Origin: Clostridiales bacterium
GTDB lineage: Bacteria; Bacillota; Clostridia; Christensenellales; CAG-138
Assembly (NCBI GenBank): GCA_019416935.1
Contig: DXWI01000010.1
Coordinates: forward strand, 1-64,000
Direction: 5' to 3'
DNA: 64,000 nt
The notes under the pieces are model-generated. The model saw nothing but the letters and a program-made list of their open reading frames with translations, had not been told where the DNA came from and searched no databases. The translations under genes were made by a program, and so were the position numbers. Of the stretch, positions 1-8,617 are shown in pieces. Within the stretch, counting starts at the first letter, position 1. Each line of letters opens with the position of its first letter.

Positions 1-115
1 TATTGATAACCTATGGAGAGCAATAATCACTCATAATTTTATGGTTTTCAAATTCTGATTTGGCTATAGACTGAACCGTTTTGAGGCAGTCGAACAGTGT
101 AGCGAACAATATTGT

Positions 116-337
116 GTGCTGATATGTAGAAATAAAACCACCTTGATTGTATGTTTGCCGCGAACCTTTATTGATGAGATAAAGGATGGTTGTAACACTT
201 CTGTGGATGACGAAGGAAATGTTAAGCACTACCACTTAGTAATCCATAAGCACACAGATGGTAAAGTGACACTACTGCTTTCAAAGCCGTACCTCAAGAG
301 AATAGATATCAGCAAATATGTGGTTGCTGAGTTGTAA
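116..337 (+). CDS. Short hypothetical protein, possibly the tail of a broken gene
   Basis: I do not recognise this 73-residue product. The frame is open from 59 (after a TGA at 56-58), but the only usable start is a GTG at 116 with no purine-rich site in front of it. That suggests either a remnant whose 5' end is lost or a chance frame. The protein is hydrophilic, with no membrane segment or signal peptide. Its composition (KHYHLVIHKHTDGKVTLLLS) looks protein-like rather than random. The DNA is much more AT-rich than the housekeeping genes that follow, which fits an accessory origin. Confidence 0.25.
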   Translation: MLICRNKTTLIVCLPRTFIDEIKDGCNTSVDDEGNVKHYHLVIHKHTDGKVTLLLSKPYLKRIDISKYVVAEL

Positions 338-355
338 GCGTTCTCTGATTTGTGA

Positions 356-416
356 ACTTTCAAATTATTCCTCTGCACTTTCAAATTTTCCCTCGTACTA
401 TCAAATTATTCCTCTT
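356..416. repeat. Three tandem imperfect ~20 bp repeats
   Basis: Units at 356-376, 377-396 and 397-416 share the core ACTWTCAAATTWTYCCTC. The array sits in an AT-rich gap with no gene. Similar short direct repeats occur at the ends of IS21-type elements, but no transposase is visible here, so the origin is open. Confidence 0.6.
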
Positions 417-553
417 GAGGGGGTTCATCTGAAATCATAATCATATATGAATTTCCCCGAAAAGCAAAAAAGTTCTGGCAGCAAGGCATTCGATTTGAAC
501 CCCCTGTTGCCAGAACCTGTTGATTTTCAAGGCTTTTCCAATAGGAAAAAAAT

Positions 554-593
554 AAAGGTGCGTAACCATTTGTATCAACGGTTACGCACCTTT
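554..593 (-). terminator. Rho-independent terminator of tRNA-Ser
   Basis: A perfect 14 bp stem (554-567 with 580-593) and 12-nt loop lie just behind the tRNA-Ser 3' end. On the minus strand the stem is followed by ATTTTTTT. Confidence 0.85.
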
Positions 594-594
594 G

Positions 595-685
595 TGGCGG
601 AGAGAAAGGGATTCGAACCCTTGATACGGTTCCCCGTATACACGATTTCCAGTCGTGCGCCTTAGACCAGCTCAGCCATCTCTCC
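595..685 (-). tRNA. tRNA-Ser(GGA)
   Basis: The minus strand folds as a class II tRNA. The acceptor stem GGAGAGA/TCTCTCC is at 679-685 and 599-605, with an encoded CCA at 595-597. The anticodon arm is CACGA-CTGGAAA-TCGTG with anticodon GGA. There is a long variable arm and a GTTCGAATC T-arm. The anticodon and the long variable arm together identify serine (UCC/UCU codons). Confidence 0.95.
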
Positions 686-698
686 ACACGCAGAGAGT

Positions 699-727
699 AC
701 TATACACCATCTGCGCGGACTTTGCAA
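699..727 (-). promoter_or_regulatory. Sigma-A-type promoter of tRNA-Ser
   Basis: TTGCAA (722-727) and TATAGT (699-704) are separated by exactly 17 bp on the minus strand, with the tRNA starting 14 nt downstream at 685. Confidence 0.7.
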
Positions 728-729
728 GA

Positions 730-1956
730 CTATTTTTTCATCAGCCGGTCGAGCAGCCGGTACCCCGCCGGTTCAAACAGGCCGGTAGCTGCGGCAGCGT
801 TCTCCGTGTAGCGAACGCCGGGGTTGCTGCCGGTTCGTTCGCCGCGGCCATGGATATGCCGGTATAACGCAAAGGGCACCGGGTCGCCCGTATGCGTCAT
901 CAGATGAACGGGCGTCGGGTGATCGGGCAGCAGCAAGGCCGCATAGTCCTCACCGGACTGTTCCAGATAATCGAGCACGGGGCGGATGATTTTCTCATCG
1001 ATCTGTTCAATCGCGTACACCTTCTCCGGTATCTGGCACTGGTGGCCGCACTCATCCGGCGCTTCCACATGGATGTACACAAAATCACAGTCGGTACGGA
1101 ACGCAGCGATCGCCGCCTGTCCCTTCCCGGCAAAGTTGGTATGGTAATTGCCGGTGGCTCCCTCCACCGGGATGACGCGCATATCGGCACACTTCCCGAT
1201 TCCCTGAATGAGATCGACTGCGGAAATGACGCCGCCGCGGACGCCGCGCATATCAAAAAACGGTTTGAGCGCCGGCCGTCTGCCCTCGCCCCAAAACCAG
1301 ATCGCATTCGCGGAATTTTTGCCCGCCTGCACGCGCGCGCGGTTTACGGGATGCTCCTTGAGCACGGCATACGCATACTCCATCATCTCCCGCAGCAGCG
1401 CCGCGTTGCACCCCCTCGGGAGTTTCCCCGCCACCGGCCGGCGCGAAATATCGTGCGGCGGCGTCAGTTCGGCCCCCTCCTCTGCGCCGCGCATCACGAA
1501 GCACTGCCGGTAGGATACGCCGGGATAGATCCGGCGGGCAGCGTCCGCAAAGCGCTCGTTGATCACATCGACCAGTTCCCGCGCCTCCGCAGAAGAGATT
1601 TCGCCCGCGCTGTAATCGAGCATCGTCGTCTCATCGATCGTGCTTGCTTCGGACAGCGTTACAAGGTTGCACCGATAGGTCACATCCTCAGGCGCAAGTT
1701 CGATCCCGATGCTGGCCGCTTCCAATGGCGAGCGTCCGGAATAGTACACCTGCGGGTCATAGCCAAACACGGCAAGGTTAGCCGTATCGCTGCCCGGTTT
1801 CATGCCCTCCGGAACGGTGCGCACCATGCCGAATTCCCCGTTTTGCGCCAAAAAATCCATCGCTGGATGGCGCGCCACATCCAACGGCGTTTTCCCGTTC
1901 AACTCCGGCACGGGTACATCCGCCATGCCGTCGCCAAGAAACACCACATACTTCAT
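730..1956 (-). CDS. apgM: Cofactor-independent phosphoglycerate mutase, ApgM type (proposed homoserine kinase)
   Basis: A 408-residue alkaline-phosphatase-superfamily protein of the archaeal-type (COG3635) phosphoglycerate mutase family, expected to interconvert 3- and 2-phosphoglycerate in the cytoplasm. Visible motifs are the N-terminal metal site FLGDGMAD, the GSDTANLAVFGYDP block near residue 55, and the C-terminal metal ligands LLLPDHPTP...HTGDPVPF. Length is usual for the family. The ATG at 1956 is chosen over an upstream one because GGGGTGG precedes it and because it overlaps the TGA of the upstream methyltransferase gene (ATGA), implying translational coupling. Bacterial members are sometimes annotated as a proposed homoserine kinase. 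Nothing nearby decides between the two roles, as no threonine genes are present. Confidence 0.85.
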   Translation of the reverse strand: MKYVVFLGDGMADVPVPELNGKTPLDVARHPAMDFLAQNGEFGMVRTVPEGMKPGSDTANLAVFGYDPQVYYSGRSPLEAASIGIELAPEDVTYRCNLVTLSEASTIDETTMLDYSAGEISSAEARELVDVINERFADAARRIYPGVSYRQCFVMRGAEEGAELTPPHDISRRPVAGKLPRGCNAALLREMMEYAYAVLKEHPVNRARVQAGKNSANAIWFWGEGRRPALKPFFDMRGVRGGVISAVDLIQGIGKCADMRVIPVEGATGNYHTNFAGKGQAAIAAFRTDCDFVYIHVEAPDECGHQCQIPEKVYAIEQIDEKIIRPVLDYLEQSGEDYAALLLPDHPTPVHLMTHTGDPVPFALYRHIHGRGERTGSNPGVRYTENAAAATGLFEPAGYRLLDRLMKK

Positions 1957-3065
1957 CGTTGACCACCCCGAAAATATTGATACAGGCAGCATTGCATGCC
2001 GCCGTTGCTGAGCTTTCGCCGCTTGTCGGCTGTTCTTCCATAGCTGCGCTCAAACTCCCGGAAGCCGGAGATAATATTGATCGACCAGCCGTCCAGCAAA
2101 TCAAACCGCTCCCGCATACGCCGATAAAGCCGCTCCGCATCCCGCTTGTCCATCAGCCGCTCGCCATAGGGCGGGTTGCACACGATCACCCCGCCGGTGC
2201 GCGCATCAACCAGCTCTTCTACGGGGCGAACCGCCCAGTCGACCATCACGCCGGCTTTCTTCGCATGCTTTTTGCACAGATCGATGCAATGCGGATCCAT
2301 ATCGCTGCCGCATATTTGCAGCTTGACCGGCCGTATGCTGTCATGCGCTTCCTCGCGTGCTTGCACCCACACCTGCTTCGGCACGAACGGCCACCGCTCC
2401 GCAGCGAACGAGCGCAGCAGGCCTGGCGCGCGATTTTCAGCGATCATCGCGGCCTCAATCGGCATGGTGCCGGAGCCGCACATGGGATCGATGAGCGGCT
2501 GTTCCACGCGAAAGCGCGACAGATCGACGATGGCCGCGCCCAGCGTTTCGGAAATGGGCGCCGCTACATTATAGGTTCGGTACCCTCGGCGGGACAGGCC
2601 CGCACCACAGCAATCGAGCGCCAGCGTCGCCACGTCTCGCAGCATGCCGACCTCCACAATCACCTCGGCTCCCGTTTCCGGAATGACCGCCGTATGATAA
2701 GCTGCCTTGAGGTTTTCAACGATGGCCTTCTTCACAATGCTCTGACAGTCCGAAACGGAGAACAGGCTGCTCTTTGCCGATTTGCCGTTCACGTGAATCA
2801 CAGCGTCCCGCGCCAAAAACGGCTTCCAGTTCAACGCTTTCACGCCGTCGAACAGTTCCGTAAACGTCGAGGCACGAAAGCTCCCGACCTCCAGCAGCAG
2901 CCGCTCCGCCGTGCGCAGCCAGAGCAAAGCGCGCGCCATGGTCGAAAAGTCGCCCTGAAAGCAAACGCGGGCATCCTCCGTCCGCTCCACTTCCACCCCC
3001 ATGCGCCGCAGTTGAAACGCAACGGTCGACTCCAGTCCAAGCTTACAGGTAGCGATCAATCGCAT
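1953..3065 (-). CDS. THUMP-domain class I SAM-dependent RNA methyltransferase (RlmL N-terminal/YpsC-like)
   Basis: A 370-residue enzyme expected to methylate a guanine N2 in 23S rRNA. An N-terminal ferredoxin-like/THUMP region (about residues 1-155) is followed by a Rossmann methyltransferase. Motif I is DPMCGSGTMPIEAA near residue 195, and the catalytic motif IV is NPPYGERL near residue 300, diagnostic of N2-guanine methyltransferases. It matches the stand-alone Firmicutes form, shorter than the bifunctional E. coli RlmL. It overlaps the preceding TPR gene by 10 nt and apgM by 4 nt, so all belong to one transcript. The exact target nucleotide is inferred from family membership. Confidence 0.88.
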   Translation of the reverse strand: MRLIATCKLGLESTVAFQLRRMGVEVERTEDARVCFQGDFSTMARALLWLRTAERLLLEVGSFRASTFTELFDGVKALNWKPFLARDAVIHVNGKSAKSSLFSVSDCQSIVKKAIVENLKAAYHTAVIPETGAEVIVEVGMLRDVATLALDCCGAGLSRRGYRTYNVAAPISETLGAAIVDLSRFRVEQPLIDPMCGSGTMPIEAAMIAENRAPGLLRSFAAERWPFVPKQVWVQAREEAHDSIRPVKLQICGSDMDPHCIDLCKKHAKKAGVMVDWAVRPVEELVDARTGGVIVCNPPYGERLMDKRDAERLYRRMRERFDLLDGWSINIISGFREFERSYGRTADKRRKLSNGGMQCCLYQYFRGGQR

Positions 3066-4771
3066 GGCGGTTCCTCCACAAACGGTTCGATCTTTTTCAC
3101 CGCATTGTGCAGTCGGAGCAGCGAGACGCGGTATTTACGCGCAATCTCCTCCTCATCCGGCGTTTCGCCGGCGCTGCGGCGGCCGAGCAGTTCCAGTGCG
3201 GCCGCCAGCGAGAGCTGCTGGTTTGCCGATATGCGCGGAAACGTGCCTTTGAATGAACCAATATACGCATGAATCAGCAGCGCCGTTGCGGCCAGACGGG
3301 TTTCGGTGCAGTCTGGGAGCAGGTGCTCCGCCAAGTGTCGGAGCATTCCCTCATACGCCGCGGGAAGCTTTGACGGCAGTTCAAAAACATTGATGCTTCC
3401 CTGCACCCAACGGCCTTCGAGAAACACCATGTAGGGTTCGCGCGCCTGCATTCGCTTGAGCAGGCCGAGCGCCTCGCGCTTGATGCTGTCCGGCTGATCC
3501 GTCCGCAGCAGAAAATCTCTGAGAAGCCGCTCTGCGTTGGCATCCCTCATGGTTGCAACCAATCGTAAAACGGCCGTCTTGGACCGCTGTTCGGGAATGG
3601 TCAGCGCCCACGCCAACAGATTGCGCACTTTTCGATCCTCCCGCCACAGCTCGGTCAGCTCTCTGCGCGTTTTATCAAACAGCGCATTGATCTGCTGAAA
3701 GCGGCGGAACATCTCCACAAACGGCACGCGATACGGCAGCGTCCAGTGCTTGGCATGCGTTTTCGGATCAAACTTACGGCATGCCGTCAAATAGTACTGT
3801 GCAACGGTGTCATCCGGATTGATGCGAAGAAGCCGCCTGTAGCAATCGCGCGCTCCCTCAATATCGCCGAGCATGTACCGGCAATAGCCCATGCGATGCA
3901 CCACATTCTCGTCATAGGGCAGATCATTCCAGAGTTTTGACAGCGTTTGCCGCGCCTGTTCGTACTGTCCAATCTCCATTTGCAGCAGCGAAACGCTGGC
4001 CAATGCCTCCGGGTCCTCCGTTCGCAGCTTCGGCAGCTCGGCCAATTCCCGCTCAGCCTGCTCCGTCTCTCCTGTTGAGCGGAGGAAAAGAATGCGGCTG
4101 CAGCGCGCCTGAGCGTTTTTGGGATCGACGGCCAAAATTTCGTTGGCCAGCTTTGCCGCGCGCTCGGTATTTCCCATACAGTATTGCACGATAGCGAGCT
4201 GGTTTTTGGCACGCAGAGCCGTCGGAAACTGTGCCAGATGCGCCTCAAGCAGCGCCGCGGCATGCTCGGCATTCCCGCAATCCGCCGCCCACTTGGCCTG
4301 CCGGCAAACGGAAAGCGTTTCCATGGTTTCGTTTTCATCCATGCCAATGGTTTCGGCAAGCTCCGCTTCATCCTCCAGTAAATCGAGGAAATCGGCTGCA
4401 TCGTAAGCATAAAACCCATCCGGCTCCAGATGCAGATAGGTTTCCAGGCTTTCATGCGCATATGAAAATTCCTGCATCCCATAGTAGTTGCAGGCAAGTC
4501 CAAAATAGCTCTCCGGATCCGGATCGTTCATGGACATGTCGATCAACAGCAGGCGGTTGCTCTCCTCAAAGCGCTGCATCTGGCTGAGCAGTTCCGCCAG
4601 CGCGAGACAGGAATCCAGATCCGTAGGATCGCTGTCATAGGCCTTGCGGTAATGCTGTATGGCTGCGAGCGGATCATTTCGGTCGAGTTCCTTTGCGCCG
4701 CGCTTGAGAAAAAAGTCCACATCCTGCCGGAACGGCAAAATCTTTCCTGTTTTATGTTGCGTTTTGTCCAT
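3056..4771 (-). CDS. TPR-repeat protein
   Basis: A 571-residue soluble protein without signal peptide or membrane segment. Tetratricopeptide repeats fill roughly residues 20-340, with helix pairs such as ALAELLSQMQRFEESNRLL and HRMGYCRYMLGDIEGARDCY. The last ~230 residues form an uncharacterised helical domain. Such proteins are usually protein-interaction scaffolds; no partner can be named from sequence. The ATG at 4771 has GGAGG seven bases upstream and lies inside the 3' end of hslO (20-nt overlap), which supports it over an ATG 57 nt upstream. It lies between hslO and an rRNA methyltransferase gene, a setting compatible with protein quality control or ribosome work, but that is only inference. 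Confidence 0.8.
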   Translation of the reverse strand: MDKTQHKTGKILPFRQDVDFFLKRGAKELDRNDPLAAIQHYRKAYDSDPTDLDSCLALAELLSQMQRFEESNRLLLIDMSMNDPDPESYFGLACNYYGMQEFSYAHESLETYLHLEPDGFYAYDAADFLDLLEDEAELAETIGMDENETMETLSVCRQAKWAADCGNAEHAAALLEAHLAQFPTALRAKNQLAIVQYCMGNTERAAKLANEILAVDPKNAQARCSRILFLRSTGETEQAERELAELPKLRTEDPEALASVSLLQMEIGQYEQARQTLSKLWNDLPYDENVVHRMGYCRYMLGDIEGARDCYRRLLRINPDDTVAQYYLTACRKFDPKTHAKHWTLPYRVPFVEMFRRFQQINALFDKTRRELTELWREDRKVRNLLAWALTIPEQRSKTAVLRLVATMRDANAERLLRDFLLRTDQPDSIKREALGLLKRMQAREPYMVFLEGRWVQGSINVFELPSKLPAAYEGMLRHLAEHLLPDCTETRLAATALLIHAYIGSFKGTFPRISANQQLSLAAALELLGRRSAGETPDEEEIARKYRVSLLRLHNAVKKIEPFVEEPPCD

Positions 4772-5660
4772 TGTCCTCCGACTGTGCCATGCGGAGCAAA
4801 TCGGAAAGCTCCGTGGCGGTAAACTCATAGACGGCGTTGCAAAAATGGCATTTCACTTCCGCGCCGCCATCGCGTTCTATCATATCCTGTAGCTCCTCCG
4901 CGCCGACGGAGATCAGCGCGCGCTCGATCCGCTCGCGCGTACAATCGCAGCGATAGGCGGGGCTGAAGCGTTTGACGACATGAAAATCGAGCCCGGAAAA
5001 CAGATCCGCCGCCGCCGTTTCCAGCGTCTGACCATCGTCGAGCCGGTGCGTCAGGGTGGTAATCGCTTCCGCACGCGCCTGCAGGTCGTCGATGGTTTCA
5101 TCCGGGCAGCCCGGCAGCGGCTGCACAAGCACGCCGGACGCGGCGCGAACCTCGCCGCTCGCCGCATCAATGCGCACACCGAGGTAGACCAAGGATGGCT
5201 GCTGCTCGCTGACGGTGAAATACTGCGCAAAGTCCACCGCGATCTCGCCGGAAATGAGGTTGCACACACCCACATAGGGATCGCCCACAGGCAGATCGCG
5301 AACGACGGTCAGCCGACCGGTATGGCCGACATAGCCCCCCACATCCAGCTTACCTTCCGGCGTCGGCGGCAGTTCCACCGTCGGCTCGGACGTATATCCC
5401 TTTACAACGGGACCTATCGCGCCTGTACAGACCATGTTCCCGGCCGGGCCGTCCCCGCGCAGAATGGTCGACACCCGGTCGCCTTCGTTCTTGAGCTGAG
5501 AAGCCATCATGGCGGTCATCATCAGCTGCCGGCCAAGCGCGGCCGTTGCCACGCGCGAAAGGCCGTGCAGCGTTTTGGCGCCGCAAACCATATCATATGC
5601 GCTGATTGCCGCGATGCGTACGTTTTCATCCGCCGCAAGCGCATGGAGAATTTGATCCAT
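4752..5660 (-). CDS. hslO: Hsp33 redox-regulated holdase chaperone
   Basis: A 302-residue cytoplasmic chaperone that binds unfolding proteins after oxidation. The N-terminal core contains the LMMTAMMASQLK helix and the GDGPAGNMV segment. The C-terminal redox switch has the zinc-binding cysteines CDC (238-240) and CHFC (271-274), the family's CXC...CXXC pattern, so the switch is complete. The ATG at 5660 is preceded by AGGTGAGC. An ATG 30 nt upstream has no comparable site. The 3' end overlaps the TPR gene, marking one operon. Confidence 0.95.
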   Translation of the reverse strand: MDQILHALAADENVRIAAISAYDMVCGAKTLHGLSRVATAALGRQLMMTAMMASQLKNEGDRVSTILRGDGPAGNMVCTGAIGPVVKGYTSEPTVELPPTPEGKLDVGGYVGHTGRLTVVRDLPVGDPYVGVCNLISGEIAVDFAQYFTVSEQQPSLVYLGVRIDAASGEVRAASGVLVQPLPGCPDETIDDLQARAEAITTLTHRLDDGQTLETAAADLFSGLDFHVVKRFSPAYRCDCTRERIERALISVGAEELQDMIERDGGAEVKCHFCNAVYEFTATELSDLLRMAQSEDNGQNAT

Positions 5661-5729
5661 CTGCTCACCTGGTTCCGTCAAGCGGAACATCCTTCCTGCC
5701 CAAACAGGGCGTTTCCTTCTTTTCCTGCA

Positions 5730-6521
5730 CTATCGCACCAAATCGGCCGACAGCGCTTCGCTTTCCTTTTCCAAACGTCTGCACACATACAATGCGCGCT
5801 CCGAGCGCTCCGCAAGCGGCTGATCCGTGAGGCCGTCAAACGCATCCAATACGGCAAAGCCGCAAACCGAAAGTGCGCTGCGCAGTTCTGTATCGGAGTG
5901 CGCGCGCTGGATGTGCACCTCGTCAAACCGGCGGTAGCGGCCATCCGGCTCGGGTACGAACACATGCAAGCGCATTTCAAGCAGCTTCTGCGCCGGGTCG
6001 TAGGCATTGCGCCACAGATAGGTACAATCCGGCAGATCCTCCCCAAAGCAATTGCCGCCCAGCACCTCGGAAAGCTTGAACCGGGTAGATGCGTCGAAAA
6101 TCAGGACGCCGCCGCTTTTCAAAGCCGCATGCGCGGCTCGAAAAAAAGCGCAGAGCGCTGTTCTCGAGCTCAGGTAGTTCACTCCGTCGCAGGCGCAGCT
6201 GATCGCATCCACCGGTCGGTGCAACTTGAGGCGGCGCATGTCCATACAGACATAGGGAATGCGCAGGCCCAACCGCATCGACTTTTCCTGCGCAACGCGC
6301 AGCATATCCTCGGACAGATCGATTCCCGTCATTTGATAGCCCATGCGGGCCAAGCGAACCGTCAATGCGCCGGTACCGCAGGCGCAATCGGCAACGGAAA
6401 GCGGCATGCTGCCAGCCGTCGTCCTGAAGAGGGCATCCAGTCTGCGCGCCCAGCGATCATAATCCACGTCGTGCATCATGGCGTCATAATATGCCGCGAA
6501 CGCGGAGTAGCTTGTGAGCAA
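5730..6521 (-). CDS. Class I SAM-dependent methyltransferase
   Basis: About 263 residues with a single Rossmann methyltransferase domain. The SAM motif I is VADCACGTGALTVRLA (near residues 42-57), followed by the motif II acidic segment GIDLSEDML and the motif IV region ISCACDGVNYLSS. The fold matches the small-molecule methyltransferase families Methyltransf_11/25, so the substrate cannot be predicted. Start choice: an ATG at 6539 has no ribosome site, whereas GGGAGGG covers codons 2-3 of that reading and lies nine bases before an in-frame TTG at 6521. I therefore prefer the TTG. It is the first gene of the minus-strand run leading to hslO and faces away from the asd promoter. Confidence 0.75.
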   Translation of the reverse strand: MLTSYSAFAAYYDAMMHDVDYDRWARRLDALFRTTAGSMPLSVADCACGTGALTVRLARMGYQMTGIDLSEDMLRVAQEKSMRLGLRIPYVCMDMRRLKLHRPVDAISCACDGVNYLSSRTALCAFFRAAHAALKSGGVLIFDASTRFKLSEVLGGNCFGEDLPDCTYLWRNAYDPAQKLLEMRLHVFVPEPDGRYRRFDEVHIQRAHSDTELRSALSVCGFAVLDAFDGLTDQPLAERSERALYVCRRLEKESEALSADLVR

Positions 6522-6632
6522 AGGTGTATCCCTCCCCATTTTTTCTGCTTATCATTCTACACCCTTTCCGGGCCAGATGCAACGAAAAAGGCGTATCCGC
6601 TCGCAGAATCGCCGTGATCCCTGCGGTTTGAA

Positions 6633-6661
6633 TTGACAAATGGGTCTGTTTTCAGTAGAAT
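6633..6661 (+). promoter_or_regulatory. Promoter of the asd-dapA-dapB operon
   Basis: TTGACA (6633-6638), a 17 bp spacer and TAGAAT (6656-6661) make a near-consensus vegetative promoter. The predicted leader is about 45 nt, too short for a lysine riboswitch, and none is visible. Confidence 0.85.
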
Positions 6662-6712
6662 GTTTCTATATACTTTGGTGTAGTATATAATAGAATCAAT
6701 ATGGAGAATGAT

Positions 6713-7720
6713 ATGAAACAGTATCGCGTTGCCGTTGTTGGCGCAACGGGCATGGTTGGCCGGAAGTTTTTGCAGGTTCTTGAGGAAAGAAAGCTTCCCG
6801 TTTCGGAGTACTTTCTGTTTGCTTCCAAGCGCAGTGCGCGAACCGAAGTCACGTTCATGGGGCAGCAATACACCATTCGAGAGCTGACCGAAGACGCTTT
6901 TGAGAATTTGCATGTGGATATTGCGCTGTTCTCCGCCGGTGCGTCTACCTCGAAGCAGTTCGCGCCCATCGTTGCCGCTTCCGGCGCGGTTGTGATCGAT
7001 AATTCGAGCTGCTGGCGCATGGATCCCGATGTGCCGCTGGTTGTACCCGAGGTTAATCCGGAGGCGATCATGGAGTATCGGAAGAAGGGCATCATTGCAA
7101 ACCCGAATTGCTCCACCATTCAGGCGATGGTACCGCTCAAGCCGCTGAGGGATGCATATGGGCTCAAGCGCGTCGTGTATTCCACCTATCAGGCGGTGTC
7201 CGGCGCCGGGCAAAAGGGCTACATGGATCTCGTGAACGGGCTCAAGGGCGAAGCGCCGCAGAAATTCCCGCACCCCATCGCGGGCAACTGCCTGCCGCAC
7301 ATCGACGTGTTCCTCGACAACGGTTATACCAAGGAGGAGCAGAAAATGATCGATGAAACGCGCAAGATCCTCTCCCTGCCCGATCTGCGCGTCACGGCGA
7401 CAACGGTTCGTGTGCCGGTGTTCCATGGGCACAGTGAGAGCATCAACATCGAGTTTGAACGCCCGTTCGATCTTGCAGAGCTGCGCGCGCTGCTTGAAAA
7501 GACCGAAGGGCTTGTGGTTTTGGATGACGTTGCAAACGACGTCTACCCCATGGCCATCACTGCCGCGGATACCGATCCGGTCTATGTCGGTCGCATCCGC
7601 CGCGATTTCTCCGTTGAAAATGGCATCAACCTCTGGTGCGTTGCAGACAACATCCGTAAGGGCGCCGCGACCAACGCGGTACAGATTGCTCAGGCTTTGA
7701 TTCAGCAGTGGGAGGCTTAA
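6713..7720 (+). CDS. asd: Aspartate-semialdehyde dehydrogenase
   Basis: A 335-residue cytoplasmic enzyme that reduces L-aspartyl phosphate to aspartate semialdehyde with NADPH, the entry to lysine, diaminopimelate and threonine. The N-terminal Rossmann motif is VVGATGMVGRKF. The active-site Cys133 lies in NPNCSTIQ, and the dimerisation domain contains the HGHSESINIEF histidine block. The start is set at 6713: GGAG six bases upstream serves this ATG, while the in-frame ATG at 6701 precedes that site. It is the first gene of an operon with dapA (3-nt gap) and dapB. Confidence 0.97.
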   Translation: MKQYRVAVVGATGMVGRKFLQVLEERKLPVSEYFLFASKRSARTEVTFMGQQYTIRELTEDAFENLHVDIALFSAGASTSKQFAPIVAASGAVVIDNSSCWRMDPDVPLVVPEVNPEAIMEYRKKGIIANPNCSTIQAMVPLKPLRDAYGLKRVVYSTYQAVSGAGQKGYMDLVNGLKGEAPQKFPHPIAGNCLPHIDVFLDNGYTKEEQKMIDETRKILSLPDLRVTATTVRVPVFHGHSESINIEFERPFDLAELRALLEKTEGLVVLDDVANDVYPMAITAADTDPVYVGRIRRDFSVENGINLWCVADNIRKGAATNAVQIAQALIQQWEA

Positions 7721-7723
7721 AGC

Positions 7724-8599
7724 ATGGCCGTTTTTCAGGGATCTGCCGTCGCGATCATCACGCCGTTCCGAAACGGAACGGTTGATCTGACGGCTTTTAC
7801 CCGGTTGATCGAACTCCAAATTGCAAGCGGTACCGACGCGATCGTTGTATGCGGGACGACCGGCGAAGCATCCACCATGTCCGTGGATGAGCGCCTTTCC
7901 GTCATCCAGTTCGTTGTCGAGCGCGTAGGCGGTCGGATTCCCGTCATCGCCGGTACCGGCGGCAACTGCACCTCGACGGTGATCGAAAACAGCCGTTCTG
8001 CGGAGGCAATCGGCGTTGACGGATTGCTGGTCGTGACCCCGTATTACAACAAGACGTCGCAGGGCGGTCTCATTGCACACTACATGGCGGTGGCCGACAG
8101 CGTTGATCTGCCGATCATCACCTACAACGTTCCCTCTCGTACCGGCGTAAACATCCTGCCGGCAACGATGGCGGAGCTTCTCAAGCATGAGAACATCGTC
8201 GGCACCAAGGAGGCCAGCGGCAATATCGAGCAGATTGTCAATCTGGCGGCGCTCTGCCCCGAGTGCGACATCTATGCCGGCAACGACGACCATGTGCTGC
8301 CGATTCTCAGCATCGGCGGAAAAGGCGTAATCTCCACGATTGCGAACGTTATGCCGGACGCAATGCACAGTCTCTGCGAATCGTTCTTCCGCGGCGACAT
8401 TGCTGCGGCGCGCGAAATGCAGATCCAGATGATCCCGCTCTGGCGCGCGGCGTTCTGTGAAGTGAATCCGATTCCGGTCAAGGCGATGATGGGCATGATG
8501 AAGCTTTGCGAGCCGGACGTTCGGCTGCCGCTCGTCCCACCCTCGGATGCGAGTCTCCGGCTGATCGAGGACACGCTCCGCGCATACGAACTGATTTAA
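7724..8599 (+). CDS. dapA: 4-hydroxy-tetrahydrodipicolinate synthase
   Basis: A 291-residue TIM-barrel class I aldolase that condenses pyruvate with aspartate semialdehyde, the committed step to diaminopimelate and lysine. The Schiff-base lysine is Lys162 in GTKEASGN. The catalytic Tyr134 is in YNVPSRTG, and Arg139 binds the carboxylate of the semialdehyde. The TTGEAST loop sits at 45-51. Length is typical. Its GGAGG ribosome site lies in the last codons of asd, indicating coupled expression. Confidence 0.97.
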   Translation: MAVFQGSAVAIITPFRNGTVDLTAFTRLIELQIASGTDAIVVCGTTGEASTMSVDERLSVIQFVVERVGGRIPVIAGTGGNCTSTVIENSRSAEAIGVDGLLVVTPYYNKTSQGGLIAHYMAVADSVDLPIITYNVPSRTGVNILPATMAELLKHENIVGTKEASGNIEQIVNLAALCPECDIYAGNDDHVLPILSIGGKGVISTIANVMPDAMHSLCESFFRGDIAAAREMQIQMIPLWRAAFCEVNPIPVKAMMGMMKLCEPDVRLPLVPPSDASLRLIEDTLRAYELI

Positions 8600-8617
8600 C
8601 AACCGAAAGGAGCCCCT

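Noticed and set aside
356..416. CRISPR array
   Set aside because: The three ~20 bp units are directly adjacent without spacers, and no cas gene is in the window.
447..665. Short plus-strand frame ending with a ERKGFEPLIRF-like segment
   Set aside because: It reads through the terminator and the tRNA-Ser antisense strand, a well-known false protein produced by tRNA genes.
892..1962. Long plus-strand frame opposite apgM (356 codons)
   Set aside because: It mirrors the codon structure of apgM, has Arg/His-rich composition and no ribosome site; a shadow of the real gene.
6639..6712. Lysine riboswitch upstream of asd
   Set aside because: The leader from the clear promoter is only ~45 nt, much too short for the lysine aptamer, and none of its conserved elements are present.
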